A DNA stretch of 64,000 bases from Clostridiales bacterium (GCA_022775085.1 JALFJQ010000014.1:26078-90077); one strand, 5' to 3'; numbered from the stretch's first letter, positions 8,409-17,470 are shown. The notes: generated from the letters alone by a model not told the origin. Numbers and translations are program-made.

Positions 8409-8437
8409 TTGACGTTCCGCCGGCCCTTTGCTATAAT
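8409..8437 (+). promoter_or_regulatory. predicted promoter of the aldo/keto reductase
   Basis: TTGACG and TATAAT are separated by 17 bases, and the -10 ends 31 bases before the ATG. Confidence 0.75.
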
Positions 8438-8468
8438 CTCTAAAAAAGCTGGAAAGGGAGCGGTATAA

Positions 8469-9566
8469 ATGGAATCGGTATTCCCGGAAATTCAGAAACA
8501 GCTTGGCTTCGGCTTTATGCGCCTGCCCATGGCGGGAGATCAGGTGGATATTCCCCAAACCATGCAGATGGTGGATGCCTTTCTGGCAGGCGGATTCAAC
8601 TATTTCGATACGGCCCACGGCTACATCGGCGGACAGAGCGAGCAGGCCCTGAAAACCTGCCTGACCTCCCGGTATCCCCGGGAACGGTATCTTCTGACCA
8701 ACAAGCTGTCCAACAACTTTTTCGAAAAGCAGGAGGAGATTCGTCCCCTGTTCACCCGGCAGCTGGAGGCCTGCGGCGTCGATTACTTTGACTTCTACCT
8801 GATGCACGCCCAGAGCGCGGAGCGGTTCGAAAAATACAGGAACTGCCATGCCTACGAAACTGCGCTGGAACTGAAGGCGGAAGGAAAGCTCCGCCATCTG
8901 GGCATCTCCTTCCACGACGGCCCTCAGGTACTGGACCAAATTCTGACGGAGTACCCCCAGATTGAGGTGGTGCAGCTCCAGTTCAACTACTTAGACTACG
9001 ACGACCCAAAGGTGCAGTCCCTGGGGTGCTATGAGGTCTGCCGAAAGCACGGAAAGCCGGTATTCGTCATGGAGCCGGTGAAGGGCGGCTCTCTGGTGAA
9101 GCTGCCTCCGCAGGCCCAGCGGATCTTTGACGGTCTTGGCGGCGGCTCCAACGCAAGCTACGCCATCCGCTATGCCGCCGGATTCCCGGGTATCCGCGCG
9201 GTACTCTCCGGAATGAGCACGCTGGAACAGGTGGAGGAAAATGCCGCAGTCATGAAGGACTTTCAGCCCCTAACCGCTCAGGAGCAGGCGGCAGTGGCTC
9301 AGGTGCGGAGCATTCTGCGGGGCCAGGGTCTGATTCCCTGCACCGGCTGCCGTTACTGCACTGAGGTCTGTCCCATGGAGATCCCCATCCCCGACTTGTT
9401 CGCCTGTCTCAATGACAAGTGGCGCACCGGTTCGGCGGATACCGCCGGGATCCGGGGCGGAAAACCGGCAGACTGCCTGGGTTGCGGGAAATGTGAGGAG
9501 ATCTGTCCCCAGCAGCTGAATATCCGGGGACTGCTGCCATCCGTCCGGGGCGAGCTGGGGCTGTAG
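8469..9566 (+). CDS. aldo/keto reductase with C-terminal ferredoxin domain
   Basis: A 365-residue oxidoreductase. Residues 1 to about 270 form an aldo/keto reductase barrel: GFGFMRLP, NYFDTAHGY with the catalytic Asp and Tyr, and LMHAQS. The C-terminus has two 4Fe-4S binding motifs, CTGCRYCTEVCP and CLGCGKCEEICP, so it probably links NAD(P)H chemistry to electron transfer. This fusion is common in anaerobic Clostridia; the substrate is unknown. It starts 31 bases after a good promoter and may be cotranscribed with the wall hydrolase 28 bases downstream. Confidence 0.92.
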   Translation: MESVFPEIQKQLGFGFMRLPMAGDQVDIPQTMQMVDAFLAGGFNYFDTAHGYIGGQSEQALKTCLTSRYPRERYLLTNKLSNNFFEKQEEIRPLFTRQLEACGVDYFDFYLMHAQSAERFEKYRNCHAYETALELKAEGKLRHLGISFHDGPQVLDQILTEYPQIEVVQLQFNYLDYDDPKVQSLGCYEVCRKHGKPVFVMEPVKGGSLVKLPPQAQRIFDGLGGGSNASYAIRYAAGFPGIRAVLSGMSTLEQVEENAAVMKDFQPLTAQEQAAVAQVRSILRGQGLIPCTGCRYCTEVCPMEIPIPDLFACLNDKWRTGSADTAGIRGGKPADCLGCGKCEEICPQQLNIRGLLPSVRGELGL

Positions 9567-9594
9567 TATCCCCCTTGGAGAAAAGGAGTGCCTT

Positions 9595-10803
9595 TTGAAC
9601 AGAACGAAGAAAATCATCATCCTGCTGGCGGCCATCGGCCTGATGTGCGGCGTGGTGTCCGGCTTCCTGCCGGTTTTTCAGGATGCTTTCCATGTCGGGA
9701 CCGCCGCTGCCCAGAGCCGCCCCACAGAAACGGTGTATTACGCGCCTCTTGAAACCCAGGCCGTTACAGAGCCAACAGCGGCAACACTTCCGCTGGAACC
9801 GGCAGCACCGCCGCAGGAGGCAACGCAGACCGTACCGGAAACAGCTCCTGCGGAAACGGTACCGGAGGAAACGGCACCGGAAGAAACAGAACGCGTACAC
9901 TTCGATACGGTCCCCAATTATTACGAGACGGACTACCCGGACATCCGGTTTGGCAGCGGCTCTTTCGCGGACTACGGCAGCGGTGTGACCAGCGTGGCCA
10001 TGGTCGCATCCTATCTGACGGGCTATGAGTACCGCCCTGACCAGCTGGCCGCTTGGTTTTCCAATTACATCGGCAATCAGATCCAAATTCTTGAGTACAT
10101 CTCCGATGAATTGCAGCTGCCATGGAAGCGTGCGGAGAATTTCCACGTCGCGCTGCAGGCGCTGCGGGACGGCAAGATCGTCATCGCCCTGATGGATTCC
10201 GATTCCGTTTTTACCACCGGGCAGCACTTCATTGTCCTGACCGGGGTCAATGAAGCGGGAAAGATCTGGGTCAACGATCCGAACCGGAACAACTATGAAC
10301 TGTGGAACCTGAAAAGCGCCTTCCAGGAGGGTTTCCGGGAGGGAGACATCCTCTGCGGCTACAGCGGAGCGTGGATCTACGACCCGGCCCAGGTGCCGGA
10401 GACACCCTTCCGCTATGAGGACCCAGTCCCCGCCGGGGAGCCCCGTTACCCCGACCTGACCATCAGCGACGCGGACCGGGATCTGCTGGCGAAGCTCATC
10501 TGGGTGGAGGCGCAGAGCGAGCCATTTGAAGGTCAGCAGGCTATTGCCGAGGTGGTGCTCAACCGGGTGGCTGCGGACAATTTCCCGGATAATGTCCACG
10601 ACGTGCTCTACGCCGCGGATCAGTTTCTGGCCATCGGCAAGGTCTATGACGCCAAGCCGACTCACATCCAGTACGAGGCCATTCGCCGGGCGCTGGACGG
10701 CCCTTATGTGGTGCCGGAGGACGTGGTGTTCTTCGGAGCCTACGCCACCAACAGCAAGGTCTGGGGAACCATCGGAAACCACACCTTCTGCTATCAGTGG
10801 TAG
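9595..10803 (+). CDS. C39-like/SleB-like wall protein, copy A (Cys to Ser in C39-like domain)
   Basis: A 402-residue exported protein starting at TTG after AAAAGGAG. A single N-terminal membrane segment (7-28) is followed by a Pro/Glu/Thr-rich linker (40-100). A C39-like papain-fold domain (104 to about 262) keeps His211 (TTGQHFIVL) and Asp228, but the expected Cys is Ser129 (DYGSGVTSVAMV). The C-terminal SleB/CwlJ-type hydrolase domain (about 290-402) has LIWVEAQSEPFEGQQ with the presumed catalytic Glu305. A paralogue at 56503-57603 has the opposite pattern: Cys kept, Glu changed to Gln. So here the wall-cutting domain looks active and the peptidase-like domain looks non-catalytic. Confidence 0.88.
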   Translation: MNRTKKIIILLAAIGLMCGVVSGFLPVFQDAFHVGTAAAQSRPTETVYYAPLETQAVTEPTAATLPLEPAAPPQEATQTVPETAPAETVPEETAPEETERVHFDTVPNYYETDYPDIRFGSGSFADYGSGVTSVAMVASYLTGYEYRPDQLAAWFSNYIGNQIQILEYISDELQLPWKRAENFHVALQALRDGKIVIALMDSDSVFTTGQHFIVLTGVNEAGKIWVNDPNRNNYELWNLKSAFQEGFREGDILCGYSGAWIYDPAQVPETPFRYEDPVPAGEPRYPDLTISDADRDLLAKLIWVEAQSEPFEGQQAIAEVVLNRVAADNFPDNVHDVLYAADQFLAIGKVYDAKPTHIQYEAIRRALDGPYVVPEDVVFFGAYATNSKVWGTIGNHTFCYQW

Positions 10804-10826
10804 ACCGTTTAAAAAGGAGTGTCACT

Positions 10827-11255
10827 ATGCTTCAGCAGTTACAGGAGCGCTACCGACAGTATGACGAGGAAGCCAATCTGGTGCGCAAAAAGGCTTCCCC
10901 CGCTGACGGTCTGTTCGGCTTCGGCAATGATCCGAAAAATCATCCCTGCCACGAAATGTTCTACGAGGACATCGGCAGGTGGACAAAAGCCTTTCTGGCT
11001 TCCGCCCCGAACCCGGAGCAGAGCTATGCGGCGGCCCGGTTTCTGATTACCGCGCCGGTAGAATGTTCCAGCAAAGAGAGCTACTGGATGATGTACGCGG
11101 CTCAGGGCTGGTGCCGGGAGCTGGTGTGCCGCCTGGACGCCGAAGGCTGCGGAAAGCTCCGGGATGTCTTTGACGATCTGTATCCCAAGCGGGACAGAAT
11201 GCCGGTGCAGCAGGAGCTGTACAAGGCACTGAAAAGGGGCACCGGAAAACGCTGA
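10827..11255 (+). CDS. conserved-looking protein of unknown function, 142 aa
   Basis: A soluble 142-residue protein with no membrane segment or recognised motif. It begins with a charged helical segment (LQERYRQYDEEANLVRKK). The middle is rich in aromatic and cysteine residues (PVECSSKESYWMMYAAQ, GWCRELVCR), and the end is basic. AAAAAGGAG lies seven bases before the ATG, and the gene begins 23 bases after the wall protein, suggesting cotranscription. The function is unknown. Confidence 0.75.
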   Translation: MLQQLQERYRQYDEEANLVRKKASPADGLFGFGNDPKNHPCHEMFYEDIGRWTKAFLASAPNPEQSYAAARFLITAPVECSSKESYWMMYAAQGWCRELVCRLDAEGCGKLRDVFDDLYPKRDRMPVQQELYKALKRGTGKR

Positions 11256-11267
11256 AATACGCAAAGA

Positions 11268-12054
11268 GGCTGTAAAAAACAGCCTGTGAAAAACGGAGGA
11301 TTCCGGAAATGGGATCCTCCGTTGACATTTTCTGTGCATTTTGCCTGTGGAATACTTTTTGCGAAAAAAGCGAACGCACCAACCACATCCTCAGGAAATT
11401 GTGGATTTCCTGGGGATTTTTTTCGATTTATTCCAGGCTTTTTACGCCGCTTTTTGCATTGCGAGCTTCCTCAGGTGGTACTTGTAAAGGTTAAAGCAGG
11501 ATACCAAGCCCAACTCCAAAATCACGCCCTCTATCCCTCTCCGGCGCAGTCGCTTATAGCCCTTGTTCCACTTGATTCCACCAAAGGCACCCTCTGCCTG
11601 TATGCTTCTGTTCATCTATGGAAGCCATCCATCAGCGGCTGGAAACAATCCATATCGGAAGCATATGCATACACGCCGTAGTGGGCTATCATTTCGTCAC
11701 AGATCACCATTTGCAAATTATACCCGGGCAAAAGCTGGCCATTTTTCATGAGGTCTTTCTTGAACCGCATGAAAGTCGCGTTATGGTCTGTCTTGGAATA
11801 GCTGTTTCTGTCCTCGCCGCAGATCGCAATCTTCTGCGCGTAGCCCTTCTATTTTGATCATTCTTTCTAAATCCACTGGTAATTTCGGCTGGATTGGTGT
11901 AGAATTGTCTACGGTGTCATATTGTTTCTTCACAAATTCATTATAACACCAAAGGGCTGGTTTTTCCGCTAAACCAGCCCTTTCCCTGTAAATGATTTTA
12001 GCAGGCTGCGCCTTTCGGCACAGCCTGCCATTTACTGGAGACTTTTTTACAGCC
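11268..12054 (-). mobile_element. decayed IS1182-family insertion sequence with terminal inverted repeats
   Basis: The matching ends GGCTGTAAAAAA (11268-11279) and TTTTTTACAGCC (12043-12054) are perfect inverted repeats. Inside are minus-strand transposase remnants, two strong hairpins near the right end (about 11951-11985 and 12000-12030), and no intact gene. At about 790 bp it is much shorter than a complete element of this type, so it is an internally deleted copy. No clear target duplication is seen. Confidence 0.82.
11442..11870 (-). pseudogene. IS1182-family transposase remnant
   Basis: Two broken pieces read on the minus strand in different frames. The upstream piece (about 11614-11870) carries the family segment RNSYSKTDHNATFMRFKKDL and then MKNGQLLPGYNLQ. 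The downstream piece (11442-11615) carries NRSIQAEGAFGGIKWNKGYK and ends HLRKLAMQKAA. The part of the DDE domain between them and the whole N-terminus are missing, with a frameshift at the junction. No active transposase can be made. Confidence 0.85.
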
Positions 12055-12071
12055 CCATTATTATATGCTCT

Positions 12072-12413
12072 TTACGCCATTTCCAGCGTCAGCGGCTTGC
12101 CGCCGAGAATGTGGAAATGCAGGTGCTGGACGGTCTGACCGGCGTCGGCGCCGCAGTTGCTGACCACACGGTAGCCGCCTGTCAGTCCTTCGGCCGCCGC
12201 GATCTTGGGAATGACCTCAAAGATGTGGGCCACCGCCGCGCTGTTTTCGGCGCTGACGCCGTTGCAGTCGGCAATGTGAGCTTTGGGCACCACCAGCACA
12301 TGGGTGGGCGCCTGGGGATTGATGTCCCGGAAAGCAAATACGACCTCATCCTCGTATACTTTGGTGGAAGGGATCTCCCCGGCGATGATTTTACAGAACA
12401 GACAATCAGACAT
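12072..12413 (-). CDS. HIT-family nucleotide hydrolase
   Basis: A 113-residue histidine-triad protein of the HINT type, which hydrolyses nucleoside phosphoramidates. It has the N-terminal zinc-type motif CLFCKIIAGEIPS, FRDINPQAPTHVLVVPK, and the active site QHLHFHIL near the end. The ATG at 12413 is preferred because GGAGG precedes it by eight bases. The gene lies 22 bases downstream of the small exporter gene and is probably cotranscribed with it. Confidence 0.95.
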   Translation of the reverse strand: MSDCLFCKIIAGEIPSTKVYEDEVVFAFRDINPQAPTHVLVVPKAHIADCNGVSAENSAAVAHIFEVIPKIAAAEGLTGGYRVVSNCGADAGQTVQHLHFHILGGKPLTLEMA

Positions 12414-12435
12414 AGATTTTGCCTCCATTTTTGAA

Positions 12436-12909
12436 TTAAAGTCCAAATACGTGGACGCCGGTCAAGCTGACGACGCCCATAATGATTCCTGCCAGAACCA
12501 CACCCGAGGACACGGCGAGGGATGTGGTTTTGATGCCCATATCCAGAAAGCTGGCGGCCAGAGTGCCTGTCCATGCGCCGGTGCCGGGCAGGGGAATGCC
12601 CACAAACAGCATCAGGGCCAGGAAGGAGCCGGTACGTCCGGCCCGCTGGGTCAGCTTATGCCCGCCGGACTCGCCTTTGCGCAGGCACCAGCTGAAAAAG
12701 CCGCCGATATATTTCTTGTCCTTCCCCCATTCCAGAATCTTTCTGGCAAAAAAATAGATGAAAGGAACCGGCAGCAGATTCCCGATGACGCAAACTACAA
12801 GCGAAGGCCAATAGTCAAGTCCCATGGATACAGCCATAGGCACCGCCAGCCGGAGCTCCACCAACGGCACCATGGAGATAAAAAAACAGGAGAGATATTT
12901 CAGCAGCAT
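12436..12909 (-). CDS. small multidrug export-type membrane protein
   Basis: A 157-residue integral membrane protein of the COG2426 'small multi-drug export' group, related to DedA-like folds. It shows MVPLVELRLAVPMAVSMGL, the conserved VELR-AVP region, and FVGIPLPGTGAWTGTLAA in the second half. About four hydrophobic segments are visible. GGAG precedes the ATG by six bases. The transported substrate is not known from sequence, and the drug-export name for the family is weakly based. Confidence 0.85.
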   Translation of the reverse strand: MLLKYLSCFFISMVPLVELRLAVPMAVSMGLDYWPSLVVCVIGNLLPVPFIYFFARKILEWGKDKKYIGGFFSWCLRKGESGGHKLTQRAGRTGSFLALMLFVGIPLPGTGAWTGTLAASFLDMGIKTTSLAVSSGVVLAGIIMGVVSLTGVHVFGL

Positions 12910-13005
12910 ACGATACTCCTACATCAGATTTTCCCTATTGTAGCATAGGAAAAAAACGTTTGCAACGGATGAAGCCCCGGATTTGATTAAATTTTCGTTA
13001 ACGGC

Positions 13006-13410
13006 CTATTTCCGGTAGATAATCAGCTTCCTGACCAGATAATTGTACATGAACACCAGAACCGTGGTAGCCATCTTCGCACTCATTTTCTCCGCACCTA
13101 AAAGCTGCACCAGCAGGAACATAATGATCAGATTGAGCAGCAGTCCCACAATGCTGGCAAGATATACGGAAAGAATTTCCCGCAGAAAAGACTGCTGCTG
13201 CTTTCCACGGAATACCAGCAGCCGTCCGAACAGCCAGTTGGCAAAGGTAGAGATGGCGAAGGCAAGGGCGGTAGCCAGCAGATAGGCAATGCCCATTTTT
13301 TCGGAAAACAGCCAGAAGCCGGCCCATTCTACAACGGTGGCCAGGCCTCCTACAATCAGATAGCCGAACAGGCCCTGCATGGATTTGTCAAATAACTGTT
13401 TCAACGCCAT
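13006..13410 (-). CDS. GtrA-family membrane protein
   Basis: A 134-residue protein with four predicted membrane helices: GYLIVGGLATVVEWAGFWLF, YLLATALAFAISTFANWLF, and two in the second half. GtrA proteins are thought to help move polyprenyl-linked sugars across the membrane. It overlaps the upstream gene by 23 bases, so the two are probably translationally coupled. Its partners (a large membrane protein and an FAD oxidoreductase) suggest surface glycan or lipid-linked sugar work. Confidence 0.9.
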   Translation of the reverse strand: MALKQLFDKSMQGLFGYLIVGGLATVVEWAGFWLFSEKMGIAYLLATALAFAISTFANWLFGRLLVFRGKQQQSFLREILSVYLASIVGLLLNLIIMFLLVQLLGAEKMSAKMATTVLVFMYNYLVRKLIIYRK

Positions 13411-15028
13411 TGTTCTTACTCCCAGACAAAATCAAATACAAAAGCGGAATGATCACCACAAAATTAAAGTGAAAAAACCGGAAATCGGGGCCGGTGAGCA
13501 GGAGCATGGTGCCAAAGTCATAGCACAGCACCGGAAGGATCATAAAGGCCCGGCCCAGCTTTCCCCGGCCCACATTGGTCACAGCCGCAAACAGCAGGAT
13601 CAGGATCATCATACCGACATTCTTCGTAAACAGAGACAGAAAAAAAGAGTCCGTGGTATCTGCCCAGGTTTCCAACACCTGCGCCAACGCTGCATTCCCC
13701 TGCATGGTGACACCGATGCCGTCGACAACGACATCCGCGCAGAACGGGCTACCGTATCCGCCCGCATTTGCCAGCGGATCCCAGACCAGCTGTGTCAGTG
13801 TAATAAGGGCTTTCGTGGCCCAGATCGGGCTTTGGGCAAAGGCTTGTGCGGTGTATTGAAGGATGGCCTTCGCGCCTTCCTGCTCAACGCGTTCGGCCAG
13901 AGGTAGGGAGGAGGAGAATTTGATGGAGTTGAAGCTGCCGAACTGGTAGATGGTGTTCCACTCCTCCTGAGTGGCGAGGCTGTCCAGAAAACGAACTGCC
14001 TCCGGGCTGAGCGCGTTCCGATCCTTCCTATAGACACTGGAGATAATCGTCATGGGAAGACCGAGGGTTTCCAGCTGCCGGTTGAAGGTGGGGCAGACCC
14101 GTTCCCAGAGCATCAGGGGGCCGTTAATGATCCATATGACAAAAAGCACGAGAATACCGGAAAATAGGATCAATTTTCGTCCTTTTTTCTGGAAAATCAG
14201 GAGAATTACGTACAATGGCAGGGTCAGCAGAATTGCATTGTGCCGGAATGCGGTTGCCAGAATGCACAGAACGGTGAACGCGAGAAAATGATACCACTTC
14301 CTCAGCCACAGGCCCTCTGTTTCATAAATTTCGATCACCTGCGTGAAAATAACCAGTGAGACGATGGTGAGAGCACTGTCCTTCAGGGGGAATAACATGA
14401 TCCGGATCGTATGGGGATTCAGAACCAGGAACAGCCATGAGGCGGTCAGAAACCACATGGGGCAGCCCCGGCGGCACAGCACCCGGTACAGGTAGCCAAT
14501 GGCAAGGCTGAACAGGATGAGCTGGTACAGGACGATTCCGGCGGGATGGTGAAAGATCTGCCAGGGAATCCAGAAGAATACCCATGTGTGTGTGACAGGA
14601 TGCCAGTTATCAAAATACCCATAATAAGCCTGCGAAAGCTGAAAGATGTTGTCAACGCAAAAACCGCCGGGGAAGTAGGCGACAAGCCAAAGCAGCAGAT
14701 ATGAGAAGGTCAGCACGGCTGCGATGACTGGAAAGAACCGCCGGAGCTGGGAAGACGGATACTTGGAAGAAACGGTGGTGACACGGAATTTTGCAAACAG
14801 CATCACGCCGAACAGGCAGACGGGGAGTACCTGAACGGCAGGAAATAAAATGGAACAGGCAACACCGCTGGTAATATCGTATTTCAGATAATTCCGCAGA
14901 TACTGGCACAGCCAGAGGTAGAAAAACAACAGAATAGAGGCGGCGATAAACCACCGCTTTTCCAGCGTTGTGTCCAGTCTCAACTCCCGGGTACAGGAAT
15001 CCCAGAATCGGTTACTTCTTTTCTTCAT
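13388..15028 (-). CDS. large polytopic membrane protein, DUF6020-like
   Basis: A 546-residue membrane protein with about 11-12 hydrophobic segments. An extracytoplasmic region near residues 330-440 (TFNRQLETLGLPMTII then SSVYRKDRNALSPEAVRFLD) is followed by four more membrane segments. FPGGFCVDNIFQLSQAYYG and NWHPVTHTW fit a membrane glycosyltransferase-like (GT-C type) loop; the DUF6020 assignment is from memory. It overlaps genes on both sides (17 and 23 bases), forming one tight unit with the FAD oxidoreductase and GtrA. It probably transfers or exposes sugars on lipid carriers. Confidence 0.7.
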   Translation of the reverse strand: MKKRSNRFWDSCTRELRLDTTLEKRWFIAASILLFFYLWLCQYLRNYLKYDITSGVACSILFPAVQVLPVCLFGVMLFAKFRVTTVSSKYPSSQLRRFFPVIAAVLTFSYLLLWLVAYFPGGFCVDNIFQLSQAYYGYFDNWHPVTHTWVFFWIPWQIFHHPAGIVLYQLILFSLAIGYLYRVLCRRGCPMWFLTASWLFLVLNPHTIRIMLFPLKDSALTIVSLVIFTQVIEIYETEGLWLRKWYHFLAFTVLCILATAFRHNAILLTLPLYVILLIFQKKGRKLILFSGILVLFVIWIINGPLMLWERVCPTFNRQLETLGLPMTIISSVYRKDRNALSPEAVRFLDSLATQEEWNTIYQFGSFNSIKFSSSLPLAERVEQEGAKAILQYTAQAFAQSPIWATKALITLTQLVWDPLANAGGYGSPFCADVVVDGIGVTMQGNAALAQVLETWADTTDSFFLSLFTKNVGMMILILLFAAVTNVGRGKLGRAFMILPVLCYDFGTMLLLTGPDFRFFHFNFVVIIPLLYLILSGSKNNGVETVI

Positions 15029-16580
15029 GATATTCCTCCTCGGTGTTCACGCTCCAGATGTTTGTTTTGCCCGCAACGCCGTTTTTGATGTTTTTCACAG
15101 TCTCGAAGGAGGTGACCATGGAGTGATCCATGTTGTTGTAGCGGTGCTGGCCGTTTCTGCCTATGCAGTACAGATTTTGGAAGCCATCCAGATAGGCAAC
15201 CAGCTTGTCGATTTCGTAATAGGTGTCAAAGTAGGCGGGGTAGGCCTTCTGGACGCACTCCTTGTGGTAATCGAGAACATCCTCCCGGCTTTCGAGAACG
15301 CCCATGCTCAGAAGCTCGGACACGGCAAAGTCCACCCACTCTTGCTCACTCATGTTCCAGTACCGGTCTCCCTCGGTGCAGAAGTATTCCAGACCCATCC
15401 ATACCGTCTCCTCGGGCTTTGCCACCATGTAGGGAGACCAGTTGTTGAAAATCTGAATCCGTCCCAGCTTGACACCCACATCCTGCACGTAAATCCAGCA
15501 GTCGGGTACGATGTTTTGCAGGGTTTTCAGCTTGGTCTCATTTTTCAGAGCGATTTTCCGGACGCACAGGCCTACGGTGACGAAATCCCGATAGGGAAGC
15601 CCAGCGGCAATGCGGCCGATATCGGCGGGAACATCCTTCATGCCTGCCACCAGATCCTTCAGCGGCATGGAGGAGATGTAGCAGTCGGCGGCAACGGTGT
15701 GCTTCTGCCCATCCTGCTCGTAAACCAGCTCCTTTACGGCATTGCCCTCGGTGTGAACCTCCACCACCTTGCAGCCCTTGCGGATTTCGCCGCCCATATT
15801 CTCAAATTCCTTCGCGGCGGTTTCCCACAGCTGGCCGGGGCCGAACTTGGGGTACTGGAATTCTTCAATGAGGGAGGTTTCCACATGGGCGTTTTTCTTC
15901 GTCTGAGGCAGAGCCTTCTGTACAATGTCCTTCAAAATGGCCACAATGGACAATCCCTTCACCCGCTGGGCACCCCAGTCGGCGGAGATATCCCGGGGAT
16001 GACGGCCCCAGAGCTTTTCCGTGTAGCCCTCAAAGAACATGGAGTAGAGCTTTTTGCCAAAGCGGTTGATGTAGAAATTCTCCAGAGAATCCTCGTCCTT
16101 TTTGCACACGGCGGAGTACAGGTAGCTGAAGCCCGCGTTCATGGTGGTGAGGAAGCCCATGTTGTGGATGGTGTTCCAGTTCATCTTCACAGGATAGTCG
16201 AAGAACTTCTTCTTGTAGTAGATTCTGGACACCCGGTTTCTCGTCAGCATGACCCGGTCTTCTTCATCGGGATCCGGGCCGCCGGGGGTGGTGGGAACGC
16301 TTCTGCCTAAGATTTTGTCGTCCATGGCGGGAGCGCCCTGCTTGGGCATGATCTCGTTCCACCAGTCCGTCACATTGCCGTCCTTGCTGAAAAAGCGGTG
16401 GCCGCCGATGTCCATGCGGTTGCCGTTGTGCCGTACGGTACGGGAGATGCCGCCGATGGCGTCGCTCTGCTCCAGAATCAGAACCTCATAGGTTTCCTGG
16501 GAGCCGTCCCGGTTTTTCAGCAGCTCATATCCGGCGGTGATGCCTGCGGGGCCTGCTCCGATGATGACTACTTTCTTCAT
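15012..16580 (-). CDS. FAD-dependent oxidoreductase of the UDP-galactopyranose mutase/protoporphyrinogen oxidase fold
   Basis: A 522-residue flavoprotein. The N-terminus has the dinucleotide-binding loop VVIIGAGPAGITAGYELL, then EQSDAIGGISRTV and NRMDIGGHRFFS, typical of UGM-like amine-oxidase fold proteins. There are no membrane segments. The ATG at 16580 is nine bases after GAGG, so it is preferred over an upstream TTG. The next gene overlaps it by 17 bases. In this context it may modify a nucleotide sugar or lipid-linked sugar; a true mutase activity is not proven. Confidence 0.82.
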   Translation of the reverse strand: MKKVVIIGAGPAGITAGYELLKNRDGSQETYEVLILEQSDAIGGISRTVRHNGNRMDIGGHRFFSKDGNVTDWWNEIMPKQGAPAMDDKILGRSVPTTPGGPDPDEEDRVMLTRNRVSRIYYKKKFFDYPVKMNWNTIHNMGFLTTMNAGFSYLYSAVCKKDEDSLENFYINRFGKKLYSMFFEGYTEKLWGRHPRDISADWGAQRVKGLSIVAILKDIVQKALPQTKKNAHVETSLIEEFQYPKFGPGQLWETAAKEFENMGGEIRKGCKVVEVHTEGNAVKELVYEQDGQKHTVAADCYISSMPLKDLVAGMKDVPADIGRIAAGLPYRDFVTVGLCVRKIALKNETKLKTLQNIVPDCWIYVQDVGVKLGRIQIFNNWSPYMVAKPEETVWMGLEYFCTEGDRYWNMSEQEWVDFAVSELLSMGVLESREDVLDYHKECVQKAYPAYFDTYYEIDKLVAYLDGFQNLYCIGRNGQHRYNNMDHSMVTSFETVKNIKNGVAGKTNIWSVNTEEEYHEEKK

Positions 16581-16591
16581 TTCCAATTACC

Positions 16592-17470
16592 TCAGCTTTC
16601 GTTTTGCTCTCCTACCAGCATGGGGGTCATCAGTGGGCTGTCAAAGAGATTGACAAACCGCTGACATTTGACCAAAAACGCATAGTAGATATTGTATCCG
16701 CAGCCCAGCAGGGTCTCCACGTTTGCCATGCCCTTAGCAAGAATCACATCGGCTTCTTCCAGAGCCTGCTTCGCTTCCGCACCCAGCTGATCCAGCTGGG
16801 TGCCAGGGATGAGATTGCCGTTGTCGATGACCCGGAAGGGAATGCCCACGGCTTCCGCATCCTCCCGAGTGGCATCGTTGAGGGCGGGGCCGCCCCGGAC
16901 GCAGAAGGTGATTTCGATATTGGGATAGCTTTCCGAGACGGCCTCGGCGAAAATGCGGTCAAAGCCGATCTCCCCGGCGTTGTCCGTCAGATACAGCAGC
17001 TTTTTCCCGTTTTTCAGATCCTGACAGAACTGTTCAAAAACGGCCCTATCGAACCGGATCTCTTCGGCGGAATCCAGCATTTGTGTGAATTTTTCGAAGC
17101 TGACCTGCCCCTGCAGGGAGGCAAAGTCCAGATAATTGCCCAGAATGGCAAATTGCAGTCCTGCCAGCACCGGGTCTTCCGCACTTTGCACCCGCTGCCG
17201 GATCTGCGGCATATGGGACAGAACCAGGGCGTTAGAGTCAAGCTTTTCCTGCCGGAACCGGTCGATTTCCAGACCGTAGCGTTCATGCAGCAGCCGGGCA
17301 ATTTGAGGGGCATGCCAGGTGGAGGGCACGTCCTTCGGCCCCTCCAGATACAGCCGCATCAGATCCCGGGCAAAGTCCATGGTCTCCTCCGGAGATCCCA
17401 GAGGTTCGGCGACCGCGAGATTGCGCCGCAGGCTGCATTGCAGACAGGCGGCGTCCATTACGATGCTCAT
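16592..17470 (-). CDS. DUF89/ARMT1-like metal-dependent phosphatase family protein
   Basis: A 292-residue soluble protein of the DUF89 family, whose members hydrolyse phosphates of small damaged metabolites. The N-terminal CLQCSLRRNL resembles the Cys-containing bacterial subgroup. The metal and phosphate site is LYLTDNAGEIGFDRIF, followed by CVRGGPALNDAT and ILAKGMANVETL. GAGGAG precedes the ATG by nine bases. It lies 11 bases upstream of the FAD oxidoreductase and is probably the first gene of that unit. Confidence 0.85.
   Translation of the reverse strand: MSIVMDAACLQCSLRRNLAVAEPLGSPEETMDFARDLMRLYLEGPKDVPSTWHAPQIARLLHERYGLEIDRFRQEKLDSNALVLSHMPQIRQRVQSAEDPVLAGLQFAILGNYLDFASLQGQVSFEKFTQMLDSAEEIRFDRAVFEQFCQDLKNGKKLLYLTDNAGEIGFDRIFAEAVSESYPNIEITFCVRGGPALNDATREDAEAVGIPFRVIDNGNLIPGTQLDQLGAEAKQALEEADVILAKGMANVETLLGCGYNIYYAFLVKCQRFVNLFDSPLMTPMLVGEQNES

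Noticed and set aside
14970..16310. A 446-codon plus-strand frame
   Set aside because: Antisense to the FAD oxidoreductase, which has clear flavin motifs.
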